From: Mycolicibacterium gilvum | Lineage (GTDB): Bacteria > Actinomycetota > Actinomycetes > Mycobacteriales > Mycobacteriaceae | DNA: 64,000 nucleotides | Reading direction: 5' to 3' | Assembly: GCF_900454025.1 (NCBI RefSeq) | Contig: NZ_UGQM01000001.1 | Coordinates: forward strand, 4,154,001-4,218,000 | Shown here: positions 50,234 through 58,769 of the stretch, piece by piece | Numbering within the stretch: the first letter of the stretch is position 1 | Layout: every line of letters starts with the position of its first letter | Program-made: the position numbers and the translations under genes | The notes under the pieces: generated by a model | Seen by the model: the letters and a program-made list of their open reading frames with translations, nothing else | The model's database searches: none | Told to the model about the DNA's origin: nothing

Positions 50234-51526
50234 ATGAGTACCGCCATGAACACGGAACTGACGGTCGCCGCCTGGCCCGGTCTGACCCCGAGGCTGTTGC
50301 GCGCGGAGCAGGGTACGGAGACGCTGGCCGAATATCGCGCCGAGGGCGGGTATGTCCCTCTCGACGATCCCGCCACCCTGCTCGACGAGGTCGACCGGTC
50401 CGGGGTGCTGGGCCGCGGGGGCGCGGCGTTCCCGCTGGCGGTCAAACTCACCACCGTGCGCAGCGCATCGCTGCGCGGTGTGGACACCGTGCTGGTGGCC
50501 AACGGCGAGGAGGGCGAACCGGCGTCGGTGAAGGACCGGTGGCTGTTGCGGAACCGCCCGCATCTGGTGCTGGACGGTCTGAGGCTCGCGGCCCGGATCA
50601 TCGGCGCCCGTCACGCGCACGTCTACCTCTCGGACGAGCACGCGGAGGGCGCGGTCCAGGCGGCGCTGGCGGAGACGACGCCGGAGCTTCTGGACGGCGT
50701 GACCGTCAGTGTGCGGCGGGTCGAGGCGGGCTATGTCGCCGGCGAAGAGACCGCCGCGGTGCGGGCCATCAACGGCGGACCGGCCAAGCCGACCGACAAG
50801 CCACCGCGTCCGTTCGAAGAGGGTGTCGGCGGACTTCCCACCGCGGTGTGCAACGTCGAGACCCTGGCGAACCTGCCGTATGTGCATCGTCACGGCGCCG
50901 CCGGGTACCGCGGGACCGGCACCGACGGCTCACCTGGCACGTTCCTCGCGACACTGACCGGCGGCGGCATCGCCCCCGGGCTCTATGAGCTGCCCTTCGG
51001 CATCACCGCCGGGGAAGTGATTGCGCTACACGGCATTCCCGCCGAGCGCGTTCGCGGTGCGCTGATGGGTGGTTACTTTGCCGGCCTGCTCGACCGGCGC
51101 GTACTGGACAGCAAGCTCGACCACGAGGCGCTACGCGCGCTCGGCAGCGGTCTCGGGTGCGGCGCGGTGTCGGTGATCACCGATGAATGCCCGGTGGCCG
51201 TCGGCGCGTCCGTGCTCGCCTACTACGACCGCGAGAACGCCGACCAGTGCGGGTCCTGCTTCAACGGCACCGCGGCGATGGCTGCGGCCGCAGAGGCACT
51301 GCGCGACGGCACCGCCGACGCCGACGACCTCGCAAGGCTCGAACGGTGGTCGCAGGTGCTTCGCGGACGAGGTGCGTGCGCCACGCTCGACGCGGCGTGC
51401 AACATCGCCGCCAGCATGCTGGCGCTGTTCGCCGACGACGTCGCCCGCCACGCCGACAACAGCTGTTCAGTCTGCGCCGCAGGTCTTTTCACCGCCCGGC
51501 GTCCCTTCGAGGTGGAGGCACTGTGA
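50234..51526 (+). CDS. NuoF-like flavoprotein NADH dehydrogenase
   Basis: A 430-residue stand-alone relative of the 51-kDa subunit of complex I. FMN/NADH sites are clear: GRGGAAFPLAVK (60-71), NGEEGEPASVKDRW (90-103), YVAGEETAA near 165, and GLPTAVCNVETLANLP near 200. The CxxCxxC cluster motif is altered: only CGSC (C339, C342) is seen, with a second pair CSVC near 410. No complex I genes adjoin. The gene for a [3Fe-4S] ferredoxin overlaps its stop codon, so it probably reduces that ferredoxin from NADH for the P450 or Rieske enzymes. Confidence 0.88.
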   Translation: MSTAMNTELTVAAWPGLTPRLLRAEQGTETLAEYRAEGGYVPLDDPATLLDEVDRSGVLGRGGAAFPLAVKLTTVRSASLRGVDTVLVANGEEGEPASVKDRWLLRNRPHLVLDGLRLAARIIGARHAHVYLSDEHAEGAVQAALAETTPELLDGVTVSVRRVEAGYVAGEETAAVRAINGGPAKPTDKPPRPFEEGVGGLPTAVCNVETLANLPYVHRHGAAGYRGTGTDGSPGTFLATLTGGGIAPGLYELPFGITAGEVIALHGIPAERVRGALMGGYFAGLLDRRVLDSKLDHEALRALGSGLGCGAVSVITDECPVAVGASVLAYYDRENADQCGSCFNGTAAMAAAAEALRDGTADADDLARLERWSQVLRGRGACATLDAACNIAASMLALFADDVARHADNSCSVCAAGLFTARRPFEVEAL

Positions 51527-51828
51527 CCGACAGGATGCGTATCAAGCTCGACAGGACGCTGTGTGACGGCTTCGGGATCTGCGCGAAGCACGCCCCGGAG
51601 TACTTCTCACTGGACGACTGGGGCTACGCGGTTCTGGTCGGCGACGGGATCATCCCGGAGGAAGACCACGACGCAGTGCAGCGCGCGCTGATGGACTGCC
51701 CGGTGCACGCCATCCTGAACATCGGGGAACGCCGCCCCGACCAGACACCGATCCAGCCGCTGCGCGAGCCGGATCTCGAGCAGCTGAAGACCGAAGACAA
51801 CGAAGCGGAGTGGGGCTTTACCCGATGA
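51523..51828 (+). CDS. [3Fe-4S]-type ferredoxin with C-terminal extension
   Basis: A 101-residue ferredoxin with C-x5-C (CDGFGIC) and a later CP (DCPVHAI), three cluster Cys; the variable middle residue is Phe. An acidic tail of about 25 residues follows the domain, absent from the other ferredoxins here. GTG 51523 overlaps the NuoF-like stop (GTGA) and has GGAGG 5 nt upstream; ATG 51535 is the alternative. Translational coupling suggests 1:1 partnership with the NuoF-like reductase. Confidence 0.88.
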   Translation: MTDRMRIKLDRTLCDGFGICAKHAPEYFSLDDWGYAVLVGDGIIPEEDHDAVQRALMDCPVHAILNIGERRPDQTPIQPLREPDLEQLKTEDNEAEWGFTR

Positions 51829-51841
51829 GCGCTCGCGCGAA

Positions 51842-51856
51842 GAGAATTGGATTTTG
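51842..51856 (+). promoter_or_regulatory. Possible regulon dyad GAGAAT-TGG-ATTTTG
   Basis: Matches 10 of 12 positions with a perfect first half, and ends right at the ATG of the DUF35-thiolase fusion. It lies in the gap after the ferredoxin gene, so it may serve an internal promoter; being immediately before the start it is the least certain copy. Confidence 0.35.
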
Positions 51857-53503
51857 ATGAGCAGACTTCCCCTGCCACTGTTGACGTTCGACAACGAGTT
51901 CTTCTGGACCTCCGGCGCGGACGGCGTCCTGCGCATCCAGGAGTGTGGCGACTGCAAGTCGCTGATCCATCCCCCGCAGCCGGTGTGCCGCTACTGCCAC
52001 AGCCACAACATGGGCCCCCGGGAGGTGTCCGGACGGGCGGTGCTGTCGGCGTTCACCGTCAATCACCGGTTCTCCATTCCCGGCTTGGAGGCGCCCTATG
52101 TGGTCGCGCAGGTCGCGATCGAAGAGGATCCGCGGGTTCGGTTGACCACCAACATCGTTGACTGCGACCCCGACGAGCTCGAGCTCGGTCGCGTGGTGGA
52201 GGTGGTCTTCGAGCAGAACGAGGACGTGTGGCTGCCGCTGTTCAGGCCGACCGCCGAGCCCGAGACCGCTGCGCTGCCCGACGACGAGATCGCTCCGCAG
52301 GACTTCCCGAAGTTCGTCCGTCCGATGTTGACGACCGAGAAGTTCGAGGACGCCGCCGCGATCACCGGTATCGGTGCCTCCAGGATGGGCCGCCGTCTGA
52401 TGGTTTCGCCGTTGTCGTTGACGGTGGAAGCGTGTGAGAAGGCGATCGCCGACGCCGGTCTGACCCTGGCCGATGTCGACGGGCTCTCGACCTATCCCGC
52501 GATGGACGCGATGGGCATGGGTGAGGGCGGTTGCACGGTTCTCGAAGGCGCGCTGGGTATCCGGCCCACGTGGATCAACGGCGGGATGGACACCTTCGGG
52601 CCGGGCGGCTCGTTGATCGCGGCGGTGATGGCGGTCGCGACCGGCATGGCCCGCCACGTGCTGTGCTTCCGCACCCTGTGGGAGGCCACGTTCAACCAGC
52701 TGATGAAGGAGGGCAGGGCCTTCCCGCCCGGCGGCGCCCGGGCCAACAGCTGGCAGGCTCCCTTCGGCGCCACGTCGGCGGCACACACGTTGGCCCTCAA
52801 CGCGCAGCGGCACTTTCACCGCTACGGCACCACGAAGGAGACGCTCGGCTGGATCGCGCTGAATCAGCGTGCCAACGCCGCGCTCAATCCGACCGCGATC
52901 TACCGCGATCCGATGACGATGGAGGACTATCTCAACGCGCGGCCGATCACGACCCCGTTCGGGCTCTACGACTGCGACGTGCCGTGTGACGGCGCGGTTG
53001 CGGTGATCGTCTCGGCGGTCGACGCGGCCGCCGACGCACCGAAACCCCCGGTGTTCTTCGAGGCGGTGGGCACCCAGATCATTGAACGCACCGACTGGGA
53101 CCAGACCACGCTGACCCATGAGCCGCAGGTGCTGGGTCAGGCTGCCCACCTCTGGACGCGAACCTCGTTGCGGCCGGCTGACGTCGACGTCGCCGAGCTC
53201 TATGACGGGTTCACGTTCAACTGCCTGTCGTGGTTGGAGGCTCTCGGCTTCTGCGGGATCGGGGAGTCCAAGGACTTCCTCGACGGTGGACATGCGATTG
53301 CGCGCGACGGCGTGATCCCGCTCAACACCCACGGTGGACAGCTCTCCCACGGCCGCACGCACGGCATGGGTCTGGTCCACGAAGCGGTGTCCCAGTTGCG
53401 CGGCGAAGCCGGTGACCGACAGGTCGCCGACGCGCGGGTGGCCGTCGTCAGCAGTGGCGGGCTCACGCCCAGCGGCGTCATGCTGCTGCGGACCGGCGCG
53501 TGA
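51857..53503 (+). CDS. DUF35-thiolase fusion protein (retro-aldolase-like)
   Basis: A 548-residue single chain joining two proteins that are usually separate. Residues 1-~140 form a DUF35 zinc ribbon (C30, C33, C44, C47) with OB-fold (VSGRAVLSAFTVNHRFSIPG). Residues ~165-548 are a thiolase-fold lyase of the Ltp2 kind, with AELYDGFTFNCLSWLEALGF near 450 and NTHGGQLSHGRTHGMG near 500 in place of the thiolase GHPxGATG motif. By analogy with Ltp2-ChsH2 it may cleave a beta-hydroxyacyl-CoA. ATG 51857; weak ribosome site. Confidence 0.87.
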   Translation: MSRLPLPLLTFDNEFFWTSGADGVLRIQECGDCKSLIHPPQPVCRYCHSHNMGPREVSGRAVLSAFTVNHRFSIPGLEAPYVVAQVAIEEDPRVRLTTNIVDCDPDELELGRVVEVVFEQNEDVWLPLFRPTAEPETAALPDDEIAPQDFPKFVRPMLTTEKFEDAAAITGIGASRMGRRLMVSPLSLTVEACEKAIADAGLTLADVDGLSTYPAMDAMGMGEGGCTVLEGALGIRPTWINGGMDTFGPGGSLIAAVMAVATGMARHVLCFRTLWEATFNQLMKEGRAFPPGGARANSWQAPFGATSAAHTLALNAQRHFHRYGTTKETLGWIALNQRANAALNPTAIYRDPMTMEDYLNARPITTPFGLYDCDVPCDGAVAVIVSAVDAAADAPKPPVFFEAVGTQIIERTDWDQTTLTHEPQVLGQAAHLWTRTSLRPADVDVAELYDGFTFNCLSWLEALGFCGIGESKDFLDGGHAIARDGVIPLNTHGGQLSHGRTHGMGLVHEAVSQLRGEAGDRQVADARVAVVSSGGLTPSGVMLLRTGA

Positions 53504-54390
53504 CCGCAGGCGCAGGGGTCCCGCGCCCGCGTGTCGTCCTCGTCGACGGCGTTCCGATGTCGGCGCTGGCCGTGCAGGTGCCGGATCCGCGCGGGGTCAT
53601 CGTGGCGATTCACGGTGGCGCGACGTCGTCGGCATACTTCGATTGCCCGGGGCGTCCAGAGCTGTCGCTGTTGCGTGCAGCCGGCGCAGCGGGTTTCACG
53701 GCCATCGCGTTGGATCGGCCCGGCTACGGTTCCTCGGCGGTGTATGCCGGGGAGTTCGCCGATCCCGGGCGACGGGTCGCCGCCGCGGCCGGGACGATCG
53801 ACAAGATCCTCGGCGACAGCGACCGAGGCGCCGGACTGTTCCTGCTCGGTCATTCCGCCGGTTGTGAGCTCACGCTGCGGATGGCGACGGGGCGGGACGA
53901 CGTCGTCGGCGTCGAACTTTCCGGCACCGGACTGCGCTACACGCCGCAGGCCCGCGACATCATTCGCGACGCGACGGTCACGTCGCGGCCGGCCGGGCTC
54001 CGCGATCTGCTCTGGACGCCCACTGACCTCTACCCCGCCGAGGTGCTGACCGGCGCGTTGTCGGCTCCGGGGGTGGCCTATGAGGGGGACGTGACCGCGC
54101 ATTGGGCCGGGCGAGATTTTCCGGGCCTCGCCGAACGGCTGACCACACCGATCCAGTTCAGTGTCGCCGACAACGAGAAGGTCTGGCAGTCCTCGCCGGA
54201 GGCCCTCGCGGCGATCGCGGCGTTGTTCAGCGCGTCGCCGCGGGTGCGTATCAACCGGATGAACGACAGCGGACACAACCTCAGCGTCGGCCTGACCGCG
54301 GGTGATTACCACCGAAACGTGTTGTCGTTCACCGAAGAATGTATATCCGACGCGCCCGGGCGCGATCGGGAGGAAGTGGAGGCGAGCTGA
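53500..54390 (+). CDS. Alpha/beta hydrolase
   Basis: A 296-residue hydrolase with an intact-looking triad: nucleophile Ser in LLGHSAGCEL (about 122), a C-terminal His in NDSGHNLSVG near 265 and an acid probably in SVADNEKVW. The cap region contains LRDLLWTPTDLYPAEV. It would hydrolyse an ester, lactone or thioester. The GTG start overlaps the stop of the fusion gene (GTGA), so the hydrolase may act on the product of the lyase. Confidence 0.85.
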   Translation: MTAGAGVPRPRVVLVDGVPMSALAVQVPDPRGVIVAIHGGATSSAYFDCPGRPELSLLRAAGAAGFTAIALDRPGYGSSAVYAGEFADPGRRVAAAAGTIDKILGDSDRGAGLFLLGHSAGCELTLRMATGRDDVVGVELSGTGLRYTPQARDIIRDATVTSRPAGLRDLLWTPTDLYPAEVLTGALSAPGVAYEGDVTAHWAGRDFPGLAERLTTPIQFSVADNEKVWQSSPEALAAIAALFSASPRVRINRMNDSGHNLSVGLTAGDYHRNVLSFTEECISDAPGRDREEVEAS

Positions 54391-55208
54391 TGCGGGTTGG
54401 ATTCATCGGGCTGGGAAGCCAAGGCGGGCCGATGGCCCGGCGCATCGCCGAGGGCGGGTTCGAGACCACCTTGTGGGCGCGCAGGCAGGCCAGCCTTGAG
54501 CCGTACTCCGACACCCCGGCCAAGACGGCGTCGACACCCGCCGAACTCGGTGCGGCCAGCGATCTGGTCTGCCTGTGTGTGGTCGGCGACGACGATGTCC
54601 GGGAGGTGCTCTACGGAGAGCAGGGGGTGCTGGCCGGACTCGCCGAGGGCGGCATCATCGCGATCCACAGCACGGTGCACCCGCAGACCTGCCAGGAGAT
54701 CGCGGAAAAGGCGGCCGCGCAGGGTGTTTCCGTCATCGATGCCCCGGTCAGCGGCGGCGGCCCCGCGGTGGAGCAGGGCACGCTGCTGGTGATGGTGGGC
54801 GGTGACGAAGAGGTCGCGGAGCGCTGCCGGCCGGTGTTCGCGACCTACGCCGACCCGATCGTGCACCTCGGTCCGCTCGGCAGCGGCCAGAACACCAAGA
54901 TCCTGAACAACCTGTTGTTCAGCGCCAACCTCGGTAGTGCGGTGAGCACGTTGGAGCTGGGCGAGTCACTCGGCATTCCGCGCGCCAAACTCGTCGAGGT
55001 GCTCAGCAAGGGCTCGGCGACCAGCAAGGCCGTCGGCAGCATCTCGATGTTCGGTGGGACGCTGGACGGACTGGCGCCCATCGCCGGGGGCCTGTTGCAG
55101 AAGGACGTCCGGCATGCGGCGAGCCTCGCGGCTGCAGCGAAGGCGCCCGAGGGGGCGGTGTTCACGGCGGCGGATGCGGCGCTGGAAGCGATGGATTACC
55201 GGCGATGA
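54390..55208 (+). CDS. 3-hydroxyisobutyrate dehydrogenase-like oxidoreductase
   Basis: A 272-residue beta-hydroxyacid dehydrogenase. N-terminal NAD loop VGFIGLGSQGGPMA (2-15), substrate motif DAPVSGGGPAVEQG near 115, catalytic Lys in GQNTKILNNLL near 168. Asn/Arg choice in the NAD loop (ARRQ) suggests NADP is possible. The ATG overlaps the hydrolase stop by 1 nt (TGATG). It is followed 13 bp later by a paralogue. Confidence 0.88.
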   Translation: MRVGFIGLGSQGGPMARRIAEGGFETTLWARRQASLEPYSDTPAKTASTPAELGAASDLVCLCVVGDDDVREVLYGEQGVLAGLAEGGIIAIHSTVHPQTCQEIAEKAAAQGVSVIDAPVSGGGPAVEQGTLLVMVGGDEEVAERCRPVFATYADPIVHLGPLGSGQNTKILNNLLFSANLGSAVSTLELGESLGIPRAKLVEVLSKGSATSKAVGSISMFGGTLDGLAPIAGGLLQKDVRHAASLAAAAKAPEGAVFTAADAALEAMDYRR

Positions 55209-55221
55209 GCAGAGCAGACAG

Positions 55222-56013
55222 ATGAGCGTTGTCGGCTTCGTCGGGGCGGGGCGCATGGGCGCACCCATGGTGGAGCGTCTCGTCCAGACCGGCCACGAGG
55301 TCCGCGTGCTGGGCAGGACGGCCGAGAAGCGGTCCTCGATCGCGGACCTCGGCGCCACCGCGGTGTCGACACCGGCCGAGGTCTCCGGAGGCGCCGATGT
55401 GGTCATCGTGTGCGTATTCACCGACGATCAGGTCGCGCAGCTGTGTCTGGCCGGCGACCTGGTCGCCTCCATGCAGGCCGGCGCCGCGCTGATCCTGCAC
55501 ACCACCGGGAGCCCGAGAACCGCGCAGTCCATCGCGGAGAAGTTCCCGGATGTCGACGTGGTCGACGCGCCGGTCAGCGGAGGTCCGCACGACATCGCCG
55601 CGGGCAGTGTCACGTTGTTCGCCGGCGGAGCGCAGGACGTGCTGGGGCGGGTCCGGCCCGTACTCGGCGCCTACGGTGATCCGATCCTGCACGTCGGGGA
55701 CACCGGCGCGGGCCAGCTGGTGAAGCTCGTCAACAACACGATGTTCGCCGCGCAGATCGGTCTGGTCGCCGAAGGAGCACGGCTGGGTGCCCGGTTCGGT
55801 GTCGACGAGAGTGCGCTGCTGAACGCGCTGACGCACGGCAGCGCCCAGAGCCGGGCGCTGTCCATGATCGCGTCTGCCGGTTCGGCGGACGCATTCATCT
55901 CCCGGGTGGGTGAATTCATCGGCAAGGACGTGGCGGTCGTCCGGCGTACGGTGGCCGACCTCGGCGGCACGCTCGGCGATCTCGAGCCGCTGGTGAGTGC
56001 GGTGACACGATGA
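55222..56013 (+). CDS. 3-hydroxyisobutyrate dehydrogenase-like oxidoreductase, paralogue
   Basis: A 263-residue beta-hydroxyacid dehydrogenase related to the previous gene. NAD loop VVGFVGAGRMGAPM (3-16), DAPVSGGPHDIAAG near 113, catalytic Lys in GQLVKLVNNTM near 166. Differences between the copies in the NAD-specificity loop (LGRTAEKR here) and C-terminal helices suggest different substrates or a heterodimer. ATG 55222 was chosen because the NAD fold begins at once. Last gene of the operon that begins with the NuoF-like gene. Confidence 0.88.
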   Translation: MSVVGFVGAGRMGAPMVERLVQTGHEVRVLGRTAEKRSSIADLGATAVSTPAEVSGGADVVIVCVFTDDQVAQLCLAGDLVASMQAGAALILHTTGSPRTAQSIAEKFPDVDVVDAPVSGGPHDIAAGSVTLFAGGAQDVLGRVRPVLGAYGDPILHVGDTGAGQLVKLVNNTMFAAQIGLVAEGARLGARFGVDESALLNALTHGSAQSRALSMIASAGSADAFISRVGEFIGKDVAVVRRTVADLGGTLGDLEPLVSAVTR

Positions 56014-56136
56014 CACGACGGGAGCCGTTGGCCATTCGGCTGACTTCCGAGACTATGTGTCGCATACTGGATTCGTTACAGTAAATCAGCCTTTCGTAAC
56101 GTATTCCGGCCTTGTTCCGGTGCCGAGGAGGACCCC

Positions 56137-57339
56137 GTGACCAAACCGAAGCTGGTGTTCGATCCGGTCGCCCAGGAGTATTTCGACAACCCGTACGAGA
56201 TCTATCGGCGGATGCGGGACGAGGCGCCGATCTACTACGACGAAGAGGGCGACTTCTACGCGCTGACCCGGCACGCCGACGTCGCCGCCGCGCTCAAGGA
56301 CCACGACGCATTCTCGTCCGCCCGCGGTTGCGACCTCGGCATGGTGCGGTCGGAAGAGGGCCCGGTGAAGTCGATCATCTTCATGGACCCACCCGAGCAC
56401 CGGCACATGCGAAGCCTGCTCAACAAGGCCTTCACCCCGCGCGCCATCCAGAGCCAGCACGAGACCGTCACCGAGCTCGTCGAGCAGTATCTGGCGAAGG
56501 TCGATCCCGACAATTTCGACGTCGTGCAGGATTTCTCGGGTCCGTTCCCGGTCGAGGTGATCACCCGGATGGCGGGTGTACCGGAGGAGTTTCGCCAACA
56601 GGTCCGGCACTGGATCGACACGAGCCTGTCACGCGAGCCGGGTCAGATCGGCTGGAGCGACAAGAACATGCAGGCCAACATCGACTCGGGCGTCTACTAC
56701 TACGGGCTCGTCCAGGAACGGCGGCGCAACCCGCAGGACGACATGATCAGCAGGCTGATCGCCGCGGAGATCCCGGGCGAGAACGGCGAGATGCGCAGGC
56801 TCGACGACATCGAGATCACCGGCTTCACCTCCCTGCTGGGCGGGGCGGGTGCCGAGACCGTCACCAAGTTGGTGGGCAGCGCCGTCGTCGAGTTCGCGCG
56901 ACACCCCGACCAGTGGCAGCTGCTGCTCGATGACCGCAGTCTGATACCGGCCGCCGTCGAGGAGCTCCTGCGCTACGTCGGGCCGGTGCAGTACAACGTG
57001 CGCTATACGGTCAAGGAAGCTCACGTGCCGAGCGGCACGATCCCCGCCCACAAGCCGGTGTTCCTGATGAAGGCCGCCGCGAACCGCGATCCACGTGCCT
57101 TCGACAACGCCGAGACCTTCGACATCACCCGGGACCGCACGCAGGCGCAGAATCTGGGGCTCGGCTACGGGATTCACAGCTGCCTGGGTGCGGCGCTGGC
57201 ACGGATGGAGACTGCCATCGCGCTGGAGCATCTGCTCGACTTCATGCCTCGCTACGAGGTCGACTTTGCAGGGTTGCAGCGGGTTTCGATGCAGAACGTG
57301 GCGGGGTATCACCACGTACCGGTGCGGGTGTTGCGTTGA
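56137..57339 (+). CDS. Cytochrome P450 with Leu in the heme-binding loop
   Basis: A 400-residue P450. I-helix LLGGAGAETVTKL near 233-245, ExxR in EELLRYV, heme ligand C349. The heme loop reads LGYGIHSCLG, with Leu342 where nearly all P450s have Phe; this residue affects redox potential. GTG 56137 with GAGGAGG 6 nt upstream. It is a close paralogue of the P450 at 57562 (shared DLVQERR-like and GAGAETVTKLVG segments), with a ferredoxin gene between them; the three form one unit. A 123-bp promoter region precedes it but no regulon dyad was seen there. Confidence 0.94.
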   Translation: MTKPKLVFDPVAQEYFDNPYEIYRRMRDEAPIYYDEEGDFYALTRHADVAAALKDHDAFSSARGCDLGMVRSEEGPVKSIIFMDPPEHRHMRSLLNKAFTPRAIQSQHETVTELVEQYLAKVDPDNFDVVQDFSGPFPVEVITRMAGVPEEFRQQVRHWIDTSLSREPGQIGWSDKNMQANIDSGVYYYGLVQERRRNPQDDMISRLIAAEIPGENGEMRRLDDIEITGFTSLLGGAGAETVTKLVGSAVVEFARHPDQWQLLLDDRSLIPAAVEELLRYVGPVQYNVRYTVKEAHVPSGTIPAHKPVFLMKAAANRDPRAFDNAETFDITRDRTQAQNLGLGYGIHSCLGAALARMETAIALEHLLDFMPRYEVDFAGLQRVSMQNVAGYHHVPVRVLR

Positions 57340-57364
57340 TGGCATGCATCAGAGGGGATCGCGC

Positions 57365-57565
57365 ATGACACAGAAGATCGACGTCGACTTCGGGCTCTGC
57401 GAGAGCAACGGGGTGTGCATGGGCATCATCCCCGAGGTTTTCGACCTGGACGAAGAGGACTATCTGCACGTGCTGCAAGACGAGGTGACGCCCGAGAACG
57501 AGGCGCAGGTCAAGGAGGCGGTGCGCCAGTGCCCCCGCCAAGCGATCAGCATCAAAGACGTATGA
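57365..57565 (+). CDS. [3Fe-4S]-type ferredoxin
   Basis: A 66-residue ferredoxin with CESNGVC and a C-terminal CP (QCPRQAI); the variable residue of the C-x2-?-x2-C motif is Asn and the third classical Cys is Ile. The stop codon overlaps the ATG of the next P450 (ATGA), so it is probably the electron donor of one or both flanking P450s. Acidic surface (DLDEEDYLHVLQDE) is typical for P450 partners. Confidence 0.93.
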   Translation: MTQKIDVDFGLCESNGVCMGIIPEVFDLDEEDYLHVLQDEVTPENEAQVKEAVRQCPRQAISIKDV

Positions 57566-58767
57566 CGGCAACAGATCTGGTTTTCGACCCGTTCTCCGAG
57601 GAGTTCTTCAACGGCCCGTGGGAGATCTACCGGCGGATGCGGTCCGAGGCTCCGGTGTACTACAACGCCGAGTACGACTTCTACGCGCTGTCCCGGCACG
57701 AGGACGTCGCCGCGGCCTACAAGGACTTCGAGACGTACTCCTCGGCATACGGCCTGGACCTCGCGACGGTGCGCTCCGATGAGCCGATACCGGCGAAGAT
57801 GATCATCATCATGGATCCGCCGGAGCATCGTCAGATGCGCAGCCTGGTCAACAAAGTGTTCACCCCGCGTGCCATCGAGGCGCTGCGACCGATGGTCACC
57901 GACACCATCGACCGCTATCTGTCCCAGGTGAGCAAGGACGGTTTCGACGTCGTCCAGGACTTCTCCGCCCTGTTCCCCGTTCAGGTGATCACCCAGATGC
58001 TGGGTGTGCCGGAGGAGTATCGCCAGCAGGTCGGCGAGTGGGTGGACACGTCGCTGCGGCGCGAGCCCGGCCAGATCGACATGTCAGACGAGGGTATGCA
58101 GGCCGTGGGCGAGCTGATGGGGCTCTACTACAGCATCATCCAGCAGCGCCGGGAAGATCCTCGCGACGACATGTTCAGCAGGCTGATCGCCGCCGAGATC
58201 ACCCGCGAGGACGGCGAGAAGGAGTCACTCGACGACTTCGAGATCGCCGGTTTCGCAACCCTTCTCGGGGGCGCGGGAGCCGAGACCGTCACGAAGCTGG
58301 TCGGCAATGCGGCGGTGACGTTCGCCCGCCACCCTGACCAGTGGCAGAAGCTGCTCGACGACCGCAGCAAGATCCCGGCCGCAGTCGAGGAACTGCTCCG
58401 TTTCGAAGCGCCCAACCAGTACAACGTCCGCCGCTCGATGAGGGACGTGGAGTTGCACGGTGTCACGATCCCCGAGGGTAAGCCGGTGTTCCTGCTTGCG
58501 GGCTCGGCGAACCGCGATCCCGACGCCTTCACCGACGCCGACACCTTCGACATCGACCGCGACCGTTCGGAGGCCCAGAATCTCGGCTTCGGCTACGGCG
58601 TGCACAGCTGCCTCGGTGCGGCGCTGGCCCGGATGGAATCCGCGATCGCCCTCGACCGGCTGCTCGATTTCATGCCGCGCTACGAGGTGCTCTTCGACGA
58701 GTGCCGCCGGGTCTCGGCGCAGAATGTCGCCGGTTGGTCGCACGTGCCCGTCCGGGTGTTGCGCTGA
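57562..58767 (+). CDS. Cytochrome P450
   Basis: A 401-residue P450. I-helix LLGGAGAETVTKLVG, ExxR in EELLRFE, standard heme loop FGYGVHSCLG with F343 and ligand C350. It is the tandem paralogue of the P450 at 56137 and is translationally coupled to the ferredoxin. Two similar P450s with one ferredoxin may act on successive positions of one substrate or divide a substrate range. A hydrolase gene follows 2 bp later. Confidence 0.94.
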   Translation: MTATDLVFDPFSEEFFNGPWEIYRRMRSEAPVYYNAEYDFYALSRHEDVAAAYKDFETYSSAYGLDLATVRSDEPIPAKMIIIMDPPEHRQMRSLVNKVFTPRAIEALRPMVTDTIDRYLSQVSKDGFDVVQDFSALFPVQVITQMLGVPEEYRQQVGEWVDTSLRREPGQIDMSDEGMQAVGELMGLYYSIIQQRREDPRDDMFSRLIAAEITREDGEKESLDDFEIAGFATLLGGAGAETVTKLVGNAAVTFARHPDQWQKLLDDRSKIPAAVEELLRFEAPNQYNVRRSMRDVELHGVTIPEGKPVFLLAGSANRDPDAFTDADTFDIDRDRSEAQNLGFGYGVHSCLGAALARMESAIALDRLLDFMPRYEVLFDECRRVSAQNVAGWSHVPVRVLR

Positions 58768-58769
58768 CG

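Noticed and set aside
51818..53380. A 520-codon minus-strand frame opposite the DUF35-thiolase fusion
   Set aside because: Antisense shadow without any domain or signal.
56014..56136. TACTG-N9-CAGTA and CGTTAC/GTAACG pairs upstream of the P450 at 56137
   Set aside because: The arms are short, alternatives overlap, and neither recurs elsewhere in the window, so they were not listed as operators.
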